Shown here one piece after another: positions 18,108 through 27,244 of a stretch of DNA of 64,000 nt. The position numbers and the translations under genes were made by a program. The stretch spans positions 1,922,001 to 1,986,000 of the forward strand of contig NZ_CP135918.1 of the NCBI RefSeq assembly GCF_032393985.1, written 5' to 3'. How positions within the stretch are numbered: position 1 is the stretch's first letter; every line of letters starts with the position of its first letter. The notes beneath the pieces were generated by a model. The model did not search any database. It was not told where the DNA came from and was given only the letters and a program-made list of their open reading frames with translations. This DNA is from Fischerella sp. JS2 (lineage in GTDB: Bacteria; Cyanobacteriota; Cyanobacteriia; Cyanobacteriales; Nostocaceae).

Positions 18108-19316
18108 ATGGTGCAAAAACAAAGGCAGCCAATTACGATACCTACAAATCGTTTGCCTATAATTCTGGTAATTGCTATGACTTTAGGTATCGGTGCAATT
18201 TCTCTCTATAGCTTTTCTAGATTTCGATCTAAATCCGTAGACAACACTTCAGTTAACCCAGTTAATTCTCCTACCATTAGTGCTATTGCTGCTCTTGGAC
18301 GCTTAGAGCCTCAAGGAGAAGTGATTAATTTGTCTGCTCCCAATTCCCAAGGTGGCGTTCAAGTTGCACGACTCCTGGTAAAGGAAGGAGAGAAGGTGCA
18401 GAAAGGACAAGCAATTGCACTTCTTGATAGTTTCTATGTTCGTCTTGCAGCCTTAGAAAACGCTAAAAAACAGGTTCTAGTTGCCCAAGCTAGTCTCAAT
18501 CAGGTAAAAATAGGAGCAAAAGCAGGAGATTTAGCTGCCCAAAAAGCGACTATTGCTCGTATAGAAGCTGAGTTACGTGGAGAAATATCTGCACAACAAG
18601 CAACTATAGCTCGTCTAGAGGCAGAATTGCGGAATGCGGAAAGCGAAAATCGGCGATATCAGATGTTATACCAACAGGGAGCCATTTCAGCATCCGATGC
18701 AGATGCTAAACGCTTGAGGGTGGATACTGTTCAACAACAACTCAATGAAGCAAAAGCTACCCAAAACCGTACGGTGGACACTCTTCAAAAACAGTTAATA
18801 GAAGCTAGAGCTAGGCTAGCAAGTATTGCTGAAGTCCGTCCTACTGATATACAAGCAGCGCAAGCTGAAGTTGAGAAGGCAAAAACAGCAGTAGCACAGG
18901 CCCAAGCAGATTTGGATTTAAGTATGGTGCGATCGCCAATAGATGGCCAAGTCATAAAAATTTATACCTGGCCTGGAGAAATCATTGGTAATCAAGGAAT
19001 TGCTCAAATAGGTCGCACAGATCAGATGTATGTGGTAGCCGAAGTTTATGAAACTGATATTCAAAAAGTGCATTTAGGTCAGCCTGCAACTATTACTAGC
19101 AATGCTTTTCTGGGAGAAATACAAGGAACAGTAACAGAGATAGGTTTACAAGTTACTCAACAAAATATCTTTACTAACAATCCAGGAGCAGATACAGATA
19201 ATAAAGTAGTTGAGGTCAAAATCCGTATCAATAATCCAGCAGATAATCAACGAGTTGCAGCCCTGACTAACTTACAAGTAGAAGTACTCATTCATACTAA
19301 GCAGTCTCACCAATAA
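18108..19316 (+). CDS. devB: DevB-type HlyD/membrane-fusion subunit of ABC exporter
   Basis: A 402-residue periplasmic adaptor. One N-terminal membrane helix (~15-35) is followed by a lipoyl-like half ('ALGRLEPQGEVINLSAPN', 'VKEGEKVQKGQAIALLDS'), a long coiled coil (~115-270, rich in A/Q/E with repeated 'QATIARLEAEL'), the second lipoyl half ('MVRSPIDGQVIKIYTWPGE') and a beta-barrel. The 'ALGRLEP.GEV..LSAP' opening is typical of DevB proteins. DevBCA exporters pump glycolipids across the inner membrane and hand them to a TolC-like channel when the heterocyst envelope forms. It is first in an operon with devC (93 bp gap) and devA, divergent from a lipid-type polyketide operon, so that product is a likely cargo. 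Confidence 0.9.
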   Translation: MVQKQRQPITIPTNRLPIILVIAMTLGIGAISLYSFSRFRSKSVDNTSVNPVNSPTISAIAALGRLEPQGEVINLSAPNSQGGVQVARLLVKEGEKVQKGQAIALLDSFYVRLAALENAKKQVLVAQASLNQVKIGAKAGDLAAQKATIARIEAELRGEISAQQATIARLEAELRNAESENRRYQMLYQQGAISASDADAKRLRVDTVQQQLNEAKATQNRTVDTLQKQLIEARARLASIAEVRPTDIQAAQAEVEKAKTAVAQAQADLDLSMVRSPIDGQVIKIYTWPGEIIGNQGIAQIGRTDQMYVVAEVYETDIQKVHLGQPATITSNAFLGEIQGTVTEIGLQVTQQNIFTNNPGADTDNKVVEVKIRINNPADNQRVAALTNLQVEVLIHTKQSHQ

Positions 19317-19408
19317 ATACTTTTTTGAGCATAGGAAGTATCAAGAAACATTCTAATAACTTGATGCCAAGAGATTGCTTTTCCAATCTCAGTTTTGAGG
19401 TTTAAAAG

Positions 19409-20581
19409 ATGAGAAAGAAGATACCTGTAGCCTGGCTACAATTAGCTCGACAAAAACTTCGCTTTCTAGTAGCTTTGGCTGGTATTGCATTTGTAGCTGT
19501 TTTGATGTTTATGCAAATTGGCTTCCAAGATGCTCTCTATGCCAGTGCGACGCAAGTGCAAAAAAACTTAGAAGGAGATTTATTTGTAATCAGTTCCCAA
19601 TATAAATCCTTAACCTCAAATCAAAGTTTTCCACGCATTCGTTTATATCAAGCATTAGGTTTTGATTCTATAGAATCAGTCAACTCTTTATACGTTCAAT
19701 TTGCTAAACTCAAAAATCCAATTAATGGTCGTAAATTTCCAATTTATGTACTTGGCTTTGATCCAGCAAAATCAGTTTTTAAATTGCCAGAAGTTAATAA
19801 AAATCTAAATCTACTTAAACGTCCTAACGTAGTTTTATTTGATCGTGGTTCACGACCAGAATTTGGCCCAATTGCGGAAAAAGTTGTTCAAAACGAACCT
19901 GTTAGTATTGAAATATTTGGATATAACTCATTAATTGGTTATAGAGTGAAAGTTGCTGGCTTATTCAAACTAGGGCCTTCCTTTGGAGTTGATGGCAATT
20001 TAATGATTAGTTACTCAACTTTCATTAGGGTATTTAAAGATCGTTCTCCCGAATATATAGATATAGGCTTACTTACTCTCAAACCTGGTGCTGATCCTCA
20101 AAAAGTTTTAGCGATGCTGTCAGCCCACTTACCTAAAGATGTTAAAGTTTTGACACGTGAAGGTTTTATGAATTTTGAAAAAAACTATTGGAGTGTAAGA
20201 ACACCAATTGGATTTATCTTTAATTTGATGGTAATTATGGGCTTTATTGTTGGTGTAGTTGTTGTTTATCAAATACTTTATAGTAATATATCTAGCCACT
20301 TAGCTGAATATGCAACCTTAAAAGCAATGGGATTTAAAAATAAATACTTGCTAGGTATTGTTTTTCAACAAGCTTTCATTTTGGCAATATTAGGTTATAT
20401 TCCTGGCATATTTATATCTATATTTCTATACGATTTGGCAAAAAATGCTACTAAACTACCAGTTCTTATGAGCTATGACAAGGCATTAATAATATTACTT
20501 GCGACATTATTAATGTGCTTAACTTCTGCATTTTTATCAACTAATAAATTACGAGTAGTAGATCCAGCTGAAATTTTTTAG
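19409..20581 (+). CDS. devC: DevC-type ABC exporter permease (FtsX/MacB family)
   Basis: A 390-residue membrane protein starting 'KKIPVAWLQLARQKLRFLVA', the usual DevC opening. There is one N-terminal membrane helix (~20-42), a large periplasmic domain (~45-260), then three C-terminal helices (~265-290, 312-345, 358-380) with 'EYATLKAMGFKNKYLLGIV', the FtsX signature. It forms the transmembrane dimer for the DevA ATPase and contacts DevB. Length and topology are normal. No TolC-like partner is in the window; it is presumably encoded elsewhere. Confidence 0.9.
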   Translation: MRKKIPVAWLQLARQKLRFLVALAGIAFVAVLMFMQIGFQDALYASATQVQKNLEGDLFVISSQYKSLTSNQSFPRIRLYQALGFDSIESVNSLYVQFAKLKNPINGRKFPIYVLGFDPAKSVFKLPEVNKNLNLLKRPNVVLFDRGSRPEFGPIAEKVVQNEPVSIEIFGYNSLIGYRVKVAGLFKLGPSFGVDGNLMISYSTFIRVFKDRSPEYIDIGLLTLKPGADPQKVLAMLSAHLPKDVKVLTREGFMNFEKNYWSVRTPIGFIFNLMVIMGFIVGVVVVYQILYSNISSHLAEYATLKAMGFKNKYLLGIVFQQAFILAILGYIPGIFISIFLYDLAKNATKLPVLMSYDKALIILLATLLMCLTSAFLSTNKLRVVDPAEIF

Positions 20582-20609
20582 TTTAATCATCAAATGAACT
20601 ACAAAGTCC

Positions 20610-21305
20610 ATGTTTCAACAAGATGTTGTTGTTTCCGTTAGAAATCTCAATCACTACTTTGGTCAAAAATCATTACGAAGTCAGATTTTATTTGACATTA
20701 ATTTGGTGATAAAATCTGGAGAAATTGTGATTTTGTCAGGTCCATCGGGTTCCGGAAAGACAACTTTACTAACTTTAATTGGTGGATTGCGGTCTGTTCA
20801 AGAAGGAAACCTCAAATTTTTGAACTGGGAGTTACATGGGACAAGTAATGAAACATTGGTGCAAGTACGTCGCAACATTGGCTATATTTTCCAAGCTCAT
20901 AACTTACTGGATTTTTTAACAGCCCGACAGAATGTACAAATGTCACTTGAACTACACAAAAATATTTCTTATCGACAGGCTCGGCTGAAATCAGAGGCGA
21001 TGCTCCATGCTGTTAAATTAGGACATCGCATTAATTACTATCCTACCGAACTTTCGGGAGGACAAAAGCAACGGGTAGCCATTGCCCGTGCTTTGGTAAG
21101 TCAGCCCAAATTAGTCTTAGCTGATGAACCTACTGCTGCCTTAGACAGTAAGTCTGGTAGAGAGGTTGTAGAAATAATGCAGCAACTGGCGAAGGAACAA
21201 CAATGTGCTATTTTGATGGTGACTCATGACAACCGAGTTTTAGATATAGCCGATAAAATAATTCATATAGAAGATGGTCGGTTAATCAAAGAAGAATTAT
21301 TTTAA
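20610..21305 (+). CDS. devA: DevA-type ABC exporter ATPase
   Basis: A 231-residue nucleotide-binding subunit. Walker A is GPSGSGKTTLL (~residues 40-50), Q-loop FQAHNLLDF, signature LSGGQKQRVAIARAL, Walker B LVLADEPTAALDS, H-switch VTHDNR; all are intact. It starts 28 bases after the devC stop. It is the energy-coupling partner of the DevBC complex in the MacB/LolD-like class. Confidence 0.92.
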   Translation: MFQQDVVVSVRNLNHYFGQKSLRSQILFDINLVIKSGEIVILSGPSGSGKTTLLTLIGGLRSVQEGNLKFLNWELHGTSNETLVQVRRNIGYIFQAHNLLDFLTARQNVQMSLELHKNISYRQARLKSEAMLHAVKLGHRINYYPTELSGGQKQRVAIARALVSQPKLVLADEPTAALDSKSGREVVEIMQQLAKEQQCAILMVTHDNRVLDIADKIIHIEDGRLIKEELF

Positions 21306-21431
21306 CTCCTCTGTAACTTCTACTCTGGTGTGTTCTCTACGTTCTCTATGGTTTATAAATTATTGAATTAACCACATAGACACAGAAGACGCAGAGAGGA
21401 AAAAGAGATTTTAAGATTCACTGTCAAATAT
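21306..21431. repeat. Convergent intergenic repeat between devA and the 3D-domain gene
   Basis: CTCTATGGTT (21340-21350) and AACCACATAG (21370-21380) form an imperfect inverted repeat around an AT-rich loop. The right arm continues as ACACAGAAGACGCAGAGAGG, a sequence style that recurs at 42490-42525. It sits between converging genes and may serve as a bidirectional terminator. Confidence 0.35.
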
Positions 21432-22691
21432 TTACTTTTTCACTAAAATATAGGCTGTGGCATATTCAGGTAACTGACTGATGTACCTGCTAAAATCCCT
21501 ATTAGTCTTAAAAATCCCTGCTAAAAAATCAAGCTGATAAAGATTTGGTAAAAATGCTCCGCCTGTATCGGCGATCGCTCCCATTTTTAGGCGTTTATTT
21601 TTACCTTGACCATACTCAATTACAATTACTCGGCCTAAACCAATATTTAATACATCCCCAGCAAAAGTTACTCCTGGCTTAATGGAAATTTTTGCATCAA
21701 TCTTATATCCATAGCCTTTAATAGCATTTACTTTTCTAAAATACCAATACCGCTTTTGTGCTGTTGGTTTTACTCCTCGAATGTAAGGCATTCCATTATT
21801 TCGATCTACATTAAAAAATTCTCGAGTACCATCAGTAAAATTAATCAAAATTGTTCCTTGCATTAAAGCTTCTTCCAAGCCTTGACGAGTCAAATAAGCA
21901 AGAGGTTCAACTTTACCGTATTCTCTTCCCCCAGGTTCATAAATACCTGATAAAACATCCTGTTTCGTATATCTAGTATAAAATTTGTCGCCACTTAAAT
22001 TATCTTTTAAACTGTAAATTGGTATATTGTAATTCGCAGTTTTTTTCCTAGAGCCTGTATGAGTAAAAACGGCATATTTAGTAATTCTTAAGCGTTTTTG
22101 CTGAGGATTTTGTGGTTTATAAGCAGACCATTTTATTACTCGAAAATTATTATTGATAAAATTGGGATCTTGTAAACGAGTCATGCGATTTTTGGCAATA
22201 TCCTCTTTTAAAACAGCAATCATAAAATCTAGAGTTTTCAATGTATCTTGGACACTAACTCCTGCAGTTCCTAGTAATCCTGTTCGGAGAATATCTGGGT
22301 CTTGATTTGCGTAGTCTTGGTAATATTTTCTAGTATTAGCAAGAACAAATAACAAATCTTTTTGATTGAAATTCACCTTATTCTTTGGTAGTTTGGCAGA
22401 AGAGAGAATTTGATTACCATTAATGCTATATTTATATTTTTTAAATTCATCAATAACTTGATAGGGGGTAGATGCTGATATCAATCCTAAGCTTGATGTA
22501 GAATTACTTTGTTTATCTGGATTCTCGTCTTGTAAATTTTTGATAATTTTAGAACTCGTTGGAACAGAGGCAAGAGACATTTGTTGTTGAGTGTTCGACT
22601 GAGTATATAAGTAGCCACTACCGAAACCAACAGATAATAAAGCAGCAGAACAAAGGAGAAGGCGAAATTTTGGGTTGAATAGAATACTCAT
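21432..22691 (-). CDS. 3D-domain (double-psi barrel) envelope protein
   Basis: A 419-residue protein with an N-terminal signal or anchor segment (~8-30, 'LLLCSAALLSVGFGSGYL'). The central ~270 residues are unassigned. The C-terminal ~110 residues fit the 3D domain named for three aspartates: 'GYKIDAKISIKPG', 'GAIADTGGAFLP' and 'LYQLDFLAG'. This fold occurs in MltA-type lytic transglycosylases and Rpf-like wall proteins, so a peptidoglycan-related role outside the inner membrane is plausible. It converges with devA. The catalytic assignment is tentative; the domain call rests on the aspartate motifs. Confidence 0.6.
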   Translation of the reverse strand: MSILFNPKFRLLLCSAALLSVGFGSGYLYTQSNTQQQMSLASVPTSSKIIKNLQDENPDKQSNSTSSLGLISASTPYQVIDEFKKYKYSINGNQILSSAKLPKNKVNFNQKDLLFVLANTRKYYQDYANQDPDILRTGLLGTAGVSVQDTLKTLDFMIAVLKEDIAKNRMTRLQDPNFINNNFRVIKWSAYKPQNPQQKRLRITKYAVFTHTGSRKKTANYNIPIYSLKDNLSGDKFYTRYTKQDVLSGIYEPGGREYGKVEPLAYLTRQGLEEALMQGTILINFTDGTREFFNVDRNNGMPYIRGVKPTAQKRYWYFRKVNAIKGYGYKIDAKISIKPGVTFAGDVLNIGLGRVIVIEYGQGKNKRLKMGAIADTGGAFLPNLYQLDFLAGIFKTNRDFSRYISQLPEYATAYILVKK

Positions 22692-22795
22692 AGCTAGAAG
22701 AATTTATTTTTTAATAAACTTTTGTTTTCTCAGTAACTTAACATTAAAACCTAAAATGTAAACAGTTATCTTGTGTCGATTACATATAATTTCAG

Positions 22796-23746
22796 ATGAA
22801 AGACAAAATTAAGCCAGATTGGGCTGGTGAAGGACTGCTCTCACAATTTGTGAATCTACTTATTCAGACCAGACCAATTTACAACCTGATGAAACATCAG
22901 GCAAGGCAAGTAATTATTAAAACTGCTGAAAAAAATGGTGTTCCTTGGCGCAAAAACTACGAAACTTTGGCAGCATCGGGAGTAAAACAGCAACTAACAG
23001 AAATAGTAGACTCTAATATTGTCTACCCCGACTACTATCAAGTTCCCTTCCATGCCTACTCCGAAGGAAATCTTTGCTGGCAAGCGGCCTTAGAAGCCCC
23101 CAGCGCTACTTACTCAATGGCGCTGCGAGTATGGCCTAAAGAAAAGCTGACTTGGGAAACTGCCCACGATCGCTTGCGAGACACCTTTCATCAAGTTTTG
23201 GCAACCTATGGCCCTCAAGAAGTAAAAGATATTTTAGATATAGGCTGTTCTGTAGGTATTTCTACTTTAGCTTTACACCGCTTTTACCAGAAAAAGCAAA
23301 ATCACCCTGTTCGTACAATTGGTCTAGATTTGTCGCCTTATATGCTAGCTGTAGCTAAAACTTTAGATGTCAATGGTGAAATATCCCAGTGGCTTCATGC
23401 TAAGGGGGAAGATACAAAACTGCAAAGTAACTCCTTTGATCTTGTCACTTTGCAATTTGTGACTCATGAATTGCCACATTACATCAGCAAAGCAATTTTT
23501 ACTGAGGCGCTGCGACTGCTGCGTCCTGGTGGCTATATTGCATTGGTGGACAACAATCCAAAATCTCCTGTAATTCAAAATTTGCCACCAGTTTTATTTA
23601 CTTTAATGAAAAGTACTGAACCTTGGAGTGACGATTACTACTCTTTTGATATAGAAGCAGCATTAGAAGAGGTAGGTTTTGAGAAACCAGTTACAGTTGC
23701 TAGTGACCCCCGCCACCGCACTATTATTAGCCGCAAGCCTCAGTAG
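22796..23746 (+). CDS. Class I SAM-dependent methyltransferase
   Basis: A 316-residue protein with the Rossmann methyltransferase motif I 'VKDILDIGCSVGISTLAL' (~residue 145), motif II 'TIGLDLSPYM', and 'FDLVTLQFVTHELPH' as motif IV, ending in 'EALRLLRPGGYIALVD'. The ~130-residue N-terminal extension is longer than in UbiE but is seen in related cyanobacterial enzymes. The substrate is not evident. It stands alone, divergent from the 3D-domain gene. Confidence 0.85.
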   Translation: MKDKIKPDWAGEGLLSQFVNLLIQTRPIYNLMKHQARQVIIKTAEKNGVPWRKNYETLAASGVKQQLTEIVDSNIVYPDYYQVPFHAYSEGNLCWQAALEAPSATYSMALRVWPKEKLTWETAHDRLRDTFHQVLATYGPQEVKDILDIGCSVGISTLALHRFYQKKQNHPVRTIGLDLSPYMLAVAKTLDVNGEISQWLHAKGEDTKLQSNSFDLVTLQFVTHELPHYISKAIFTEALRLLRPGGYIALVDNNPKSPVIQNLPPVLFTLMKSTEPWSDDYYSFDIEAALEEVGFEKPVTVASDPRHRTIISRKPQ

Positions 23747-24042
23747 TATTGATTGTTGATGGTTGGTTGTTGGTTGGAAAACCGAACATTAGACACCAAT
23801 TACAAAAAAAGGCAGAGGGTAGATGGCAGAGGGCAGAAGGTCTATGTATCAATAAAAACTTTGAGTGGGGGTATAAAGCCCGCTAAAAGCCCACTAATAA
23901 AGATGAAAAGATTTGTGTCGAACTGAGAGTGCGACAAGACACAAAGCTTCTACAGCCTAAGTCCCACATTTTTAAGCGTGGTTTCCCTTCTGCCTTCTGC
24001 CCTCATACTTCTGCCTTCTGAATAACAAATAAACATGATTGA
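23747..24042. other. Intergenic region with a possible IS200/IS605 right-end (omega-RNA-like) remnant
   Basis: Positions ~23865-23990 contain stem-forming segments: TTGTGTC/GACACAA (23911-23944) and CCCAC/GTGG around TTTTTAAGC (23963-23982), after ACAAAGCTTCTACAGCCTAA. This layout resembles the structured right end of IS200/IS605 elements, where the guide-RNA scaffold lies. No tnpA or tnpB frame is present, so if correct it is a solo relic. The flanks are CTGCCTTCTGCC-type low-complexity repeats. Confidence 0.3.
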
Positions 24043-24684
24043 ATGAGGATTGAATTAATGCGATCGCCTAAATTAACACCACCAATTTCGCCAGATTTTA
24101 TAACTGTACTTGAGCAAGCTGTTTGTGCATATCGGGGAGAAGCAAGCGATCGCCCTCCCGCCGCAGCACTGGTAAATGCTTTACTCGAAGCAGAAAAAGC
24201 TGCTAAGCAACAAAAATTAACCTATCCCTTTACATCGTTGCTTGGTCAATGGCGACTATGTTTTACCACTGGAACTCGCAAACGTAAAAATAGGGGAGGA
24301 ATTGAATTAGGTAGGGGTTTTTATGTACCAAAGCTTGGGGCTGCACACATTTGTTTTGCTGCTACAGATATAGCTGTTGGTAAAGGGAAAATAAGTAATC
24401 AAGTACAACTTGGCGGCCTATTGTTAAAATTTACAGGCCCAGCCAGATATTTAGGAAAGAAAAACTTGTTGGCTTTTGATTTTACCCAAATGCAAATCAG
24501 CTTGTTTGGTCGTATTGTCTACAAACAACAGATTCGAGGCGGTAAGAGTCAAACAGAAGATTTCTACAATCAGGCGATCGCCAAACAACCCTTTTTTGCT
24601 TTCTTTCTCATGACCGAAGATTTGATCGCGGCGCGTGGACGTGGAGGGGGGCTGGCGATTTGGATAAAAGAAAGCAGTCTTTAG
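24043..24684 (+). CDS. PAP/fibrillin-like plastid-lipid-associated protein
   Basis: A 213-residue soluble protein. 'YPFTSLLGQWRLCFTTGTRK' near residue 60 and the terminal 'DLIAARGRGGGLAIWIKE' resemble the fibrillin (plastid-lipid-associated) lipocalin-like family of cyanobacteria and chloroplasts, which associates with thylakoid lipids. There is no signal peptide or membrane helix. ATG 24043 and ATG 24058 are both possible starts. The exact ligand is unknown and the family call is moderate. Confidence 0.6.
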   Translation: MRIELMRSPKLTPPISPDFITVLEQAVCAYRGEASDRPPAAALVNALLEAEKAAKQQKLTYPFTSLLGQWRLCFTTGTRKRKNRGGIELGRGFYVPKLGAAHICFAATDIAVGKGKISNQVQLGGLLLKFTGPARYLGKKNLLAFDFTQMQISLFGRIVYKQQIRGGKSQTEDFYNQAIAKQPFFAFFLMTEDLIAARGRGGGLAIWIKESSL

Positions 24685-24745
24685 ATAAAATAAAATATTC
24701 TCAGCTTTGGGGATTCGGGAGGATCGAGTCGTGGAGAAAACCACG

Positions 24746-25951
24746 ATGAACACACAAAATATGCAGACGCAACAGGATGGCATCTTTTTAAAAGATTGGT
24801 CTTGGCCTTTCTGGCCTGTTTTACCACTCTACCCATTTGGCAGACGACGTACAATCCGGCAAGAAGTAGTGAAAGATACGATCTGGACTTTTGACCAGAT
24901 ACAAGGGATTTTCTATGTCGTCGTGCCAATTCGTATGACCGTTGTGAAGTTAGAAGCAGGTGGACTCCTCGTTTATGCACCGATCGCACCAACCCCAGAA
25001 TGTATCCGCCTTGTTGAAGAGTTAGTGACAGAACACGGGGATGTTAAATATATTATCCTGCCTACCATTTCTGGTTTAGAACATAAAGTCTTTGTCGGCC
25101 CTTTTGCCAGACGTTTTCCCCAAGCACAAGTCTTTGTAGCCCCGAAGCAGTGGAGTTTTCCTCTCAACCTGCCCCTGAGTTGGCTGGGTTTACCAGGGGG
25201 ACGTACTCATGTACTTCCATCCAACAGCAGTGATACACCCTTTGCTGATGAGTTTGACTATGCAATTCTTGGCCCTATTGAATTGGGGCCGGGACGATTT
25301 GCCGAAGTTGCGTTTTTACACAAGCGATCGCGTACATTGCTAGTAACAGATATAGTTCTGTCTATCCCCGCAGAACCACCAGAAATAGTTCAACTTGACC
25401 CCTATCCTCTACTGTTTCATGCCAAAGACGACGCCTTCCACACCGTTTTTGACACTGAGGCTAACCGTCGTAAGGGGTGGCAGCGAATTGTATTATTTGC
25501 TTTTTACTTCCAACCGAGTACGCTGGAAGTAATTGGTACGAGGCAAGTGTTTCGCCATGCTTTGGGGGCGGCAGATCGTTCTAGGAAAGCTTATTTTGGT
25601 TTGTTTCCTTTTAAGTGGAATGACTGGCTACAGTCTTTTCATGCCCTACGCGGGGAAGGACGCTTGTTTGTTGCACCCATCCTGCAAACTTTAATTCTTA
25701 ACCGAGATCCGGAGAAAACTATCAAATGGGCTAATCAAGTAGCGAGTTGGGATTTTCAACGGATAATTCCTTGTCACCTCGACTCACCGATTGAGGCGAC
25801 ACCAACTCAATTCCGACAAGCCTTTGTCTTTCTGGAAAAAACAGAAAATCCTCCCCAGTCTTTACCTAAAGAGGACTTGAAATTTTTAAATGAACTTTCA
25901 CAAGGATTAAGCAAGTGGGGTATCACGCCACCACCCAAAGAAAGGGTGTGA
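24746..25951 (+). CDS. DUF4336 domain protein
   Basis: About 401 residues from ATG 24746 (GGAG nine bases upstream; an in-frame start at 24707 is also open). The 'YPFGRRRTIRQEVVKDTIWTF' opening, 'GGLLVYAPIAPTPECIRLVEEL' and 'LPTISGLEHKVFVGPFARRF' belong to DUF4336, a family with a degenerate metallo-beta-lactamase-like fold found in cyanobacteria and plants. The usual HxHxDH zinc motif is not apparent. It begins 62 bp after the fibrillin-like gene, so co-transcription is possible. Biochemical role unknown. Confidence 0.75.
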   Translation: MNTQNMQTQQDGIFLKDWSWPFWPVLPLYPFGRRRTIRQEVVKDTIWTFDQIQGIFYVVVPIRMTVVKLEAGGLLVYAPIAPTPECIRLVEELVTEHGDVKYIILPTISGLEHKVFVGPFARRFPQAQVFVAPKQWSFPLNLPLSWLGLPGGRTHVLPSNSSDTPFADEFDYAILGPIELGPGRFAEVAFLHKRSRTLLVTDIVLSIPAEPPEIVQLDPYPLLFHAKDDAFHTVFDTEANRRKGWQRIVLFAFYFQPSTLEVIGTRQVFRHALGAADRSRKAYFGLFPFKWNDWLQSFHALRGEGRLFVAPILQTLILNRDPEKTIKWANQVASWDFQRIIPCHLDSPIEATPTQFRQAFVFLEKTENPPQSLPKEDLKFLNELSQGLSKWGITPPPKERV

Positions 25952-26001
25952 AGGTGGGGAGGTGGGGAGGTATGGAGTATGGGGAGTATGAGGAGTGTGT
26001 A

Positions 26002-26092
26002 GACGCGCTTTGCGCGGCTTCCCGTAGGGTGGGGTGTGAGTAGTACTAACTACTAACTACTAATGTACAGACGCGATTAATCGCGTCTGTAC
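26002..26092. repeat. Short palindromic repeats downstream of the DUF4336 gene
   Basis: A perfect 28-bp palindrome (26065-26092) is built on ACAGACGCGATTAATCGCGT. Just before it lie GACGCGCTTTGCGCGGCTTC followed by CCGTAGGGT (26005-26032), also near 58612-58640, and TACTAACTACTAACTACTAA tandem heptamers. A degenerate relative of the palindrome occurs at 54903-54932. These are dispersed small hairpin repeats of filamentous cyanobacteria. Confidence 0.6.
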
Positions 26093-26109
26093 TAACTACT
26101 AACCATTAA

Positions 26110-26814
26110 CTATTGACTACTGTTGTTAGTATCAGATGAATTGCTATTAGGTGTTACATCTGTTTGATCTTGTCCACTTAGGGAAGGAGTGGTTGTACTA
26201 GTTTCGTTTGGTGAAGTAGTTGGCTGCGCGTTAGGAGTTGTAGTCGAAGTACTACCGTTAGAAGTGGATGGTGATGTCGGTGCAGTTTGTGTATTAGAAG
26301 GCTGTTGCGGCGGTACAGTAATGTTGACATTGGGTGCAGCCGGAGTTGGTACTGGTGATGTCCTCTGTTCGGGAAGGGGAATAGGAAGAGGAACTTCCCT
26401 AGTTCTTTCGATAATTGTTGTTTGTTGGGGTTCAGGTGTCAGAGTCGCAGCAGGAGTTGGGCTGGAAGTTGCTGGAATAGTCTCTACAGGTGTAGTTGTG
26501 TTATCTATGGCTGATTCTGGTCGATTGAAGTACCAAATTGCACCAGCTGTTAATGCTGCTAACCCAGCAATTAAGAAACCTAACAACAATCCTTGCGATG
26601 CATTATTTGTGTCTCGTTGTGCGAGGTCTTCTTGGTAGTTACGTTCCGATACTCGACCTTGTACATAACCATTACGGTAAGATTGAGAATCTACCCTATC
26701 GTTGTTAACAGTTTCACTGGTGCGTGTGACGTTAGTATGAGTTTCGCCGTTGCTATCGATATAACTATCTTGTCGAACTTCACGATAGCTTTTGTTATCA
26801 TTTGGATTAGTCAT
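26110..26814 (-). CDS. Single-pass membrane protein with Pro/Thr/Ser-rich tail, unknown function
   Basis: About 234 residues from ATG 26814. A hydrophilic N-terminal domain ('SYREVRQDSYIDSNGETHTN', 'NGYVQGRVSERNYQE') is followed by one membrane helix (~75-97, 'LLLGFLIAGLAALTAGAIWY') and a ~130-residue tail of Pro, Thr, Ser and Gln, likely in the periplasm or cell wall. No enzymatic motif is seen. The N-terminal domain looks like a conserved cyanobacterial family, but I cannot name it. Confidence 0.65.
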   Translation of the reverse strand: MTNPNDNKSYREVRQDSYIDSNGETHTNVTRTSETVNNDRVDSQSYRNGYVQGRVSERNYQEDLAQRDTNNASQGLLLGFLIAGLAALTAGAIWYFNRPESAIDNTTTPVETIPATSSPTPAATLTPEPQQTTIIERTREVPLPIPLPEQRTSPVPTPAAPNVNITVPPQQPSNTQTAPTSPSTSNGSTSTTTPNAQPTTSPNETSTTTPSLSGQDQTDVTPNSNSSDTNNSSQ

Positions 26815-27244
26815 AGTATTTGATGTAATCTTCTCCGAATAAACTGACAAAAAGGTATATGTAAATATCAGCAAAGATTCATCACTTTGGAATAGCCTTT
26901 GCTACGTTTGCCCTGTGATATTTAAAGTTAGGTTTTCTATTACTTTGAGAATAACTTGTGTATTTACAGTCAGGTTTCTATCTAAAGAAGTGAGATAGAC
27001 TTTAACCAAAGGAAGAAAAGCTATTGCTAGGAAATATTATCTTTTGTGGCAAAAAATTTAAAAATGTCAAAAATTAGCGATCGCATGGTTCTAAAGCTGC
27101 AAATGCTTACTGTATAATGCCTCAACTATGCTGATACTTGATAGCAAAAAAAGAATTTTATGTCAAAGAACTGATACGACTCAATCCTACTACCAATTTA
27201 AAAAAAGAATGCAACACATGAATAATTAATATTGAGGTGTTCGC
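26815..27244. other. Gene-free region with a solitary IS630-type terminal repeat
   Basis: This 430-base stretch holds no credible gene. At 27191-27220 TACCAATTTAAAAAAAGAAT followed by GCAACACATG matches the left terminal repeat of the IS630 element at 32273 with few mismatches. No partner end was found, so it is probably a decayed insertion. Confidence 0.5.

Noticed and set aside
26189-26638. 149-residue plus-strand Val/Gly-rich frame
   Set aside because: It mirrors the Pro/Thr-rich tail of the minus-strand membrane protein; the composition is a complement artefact.
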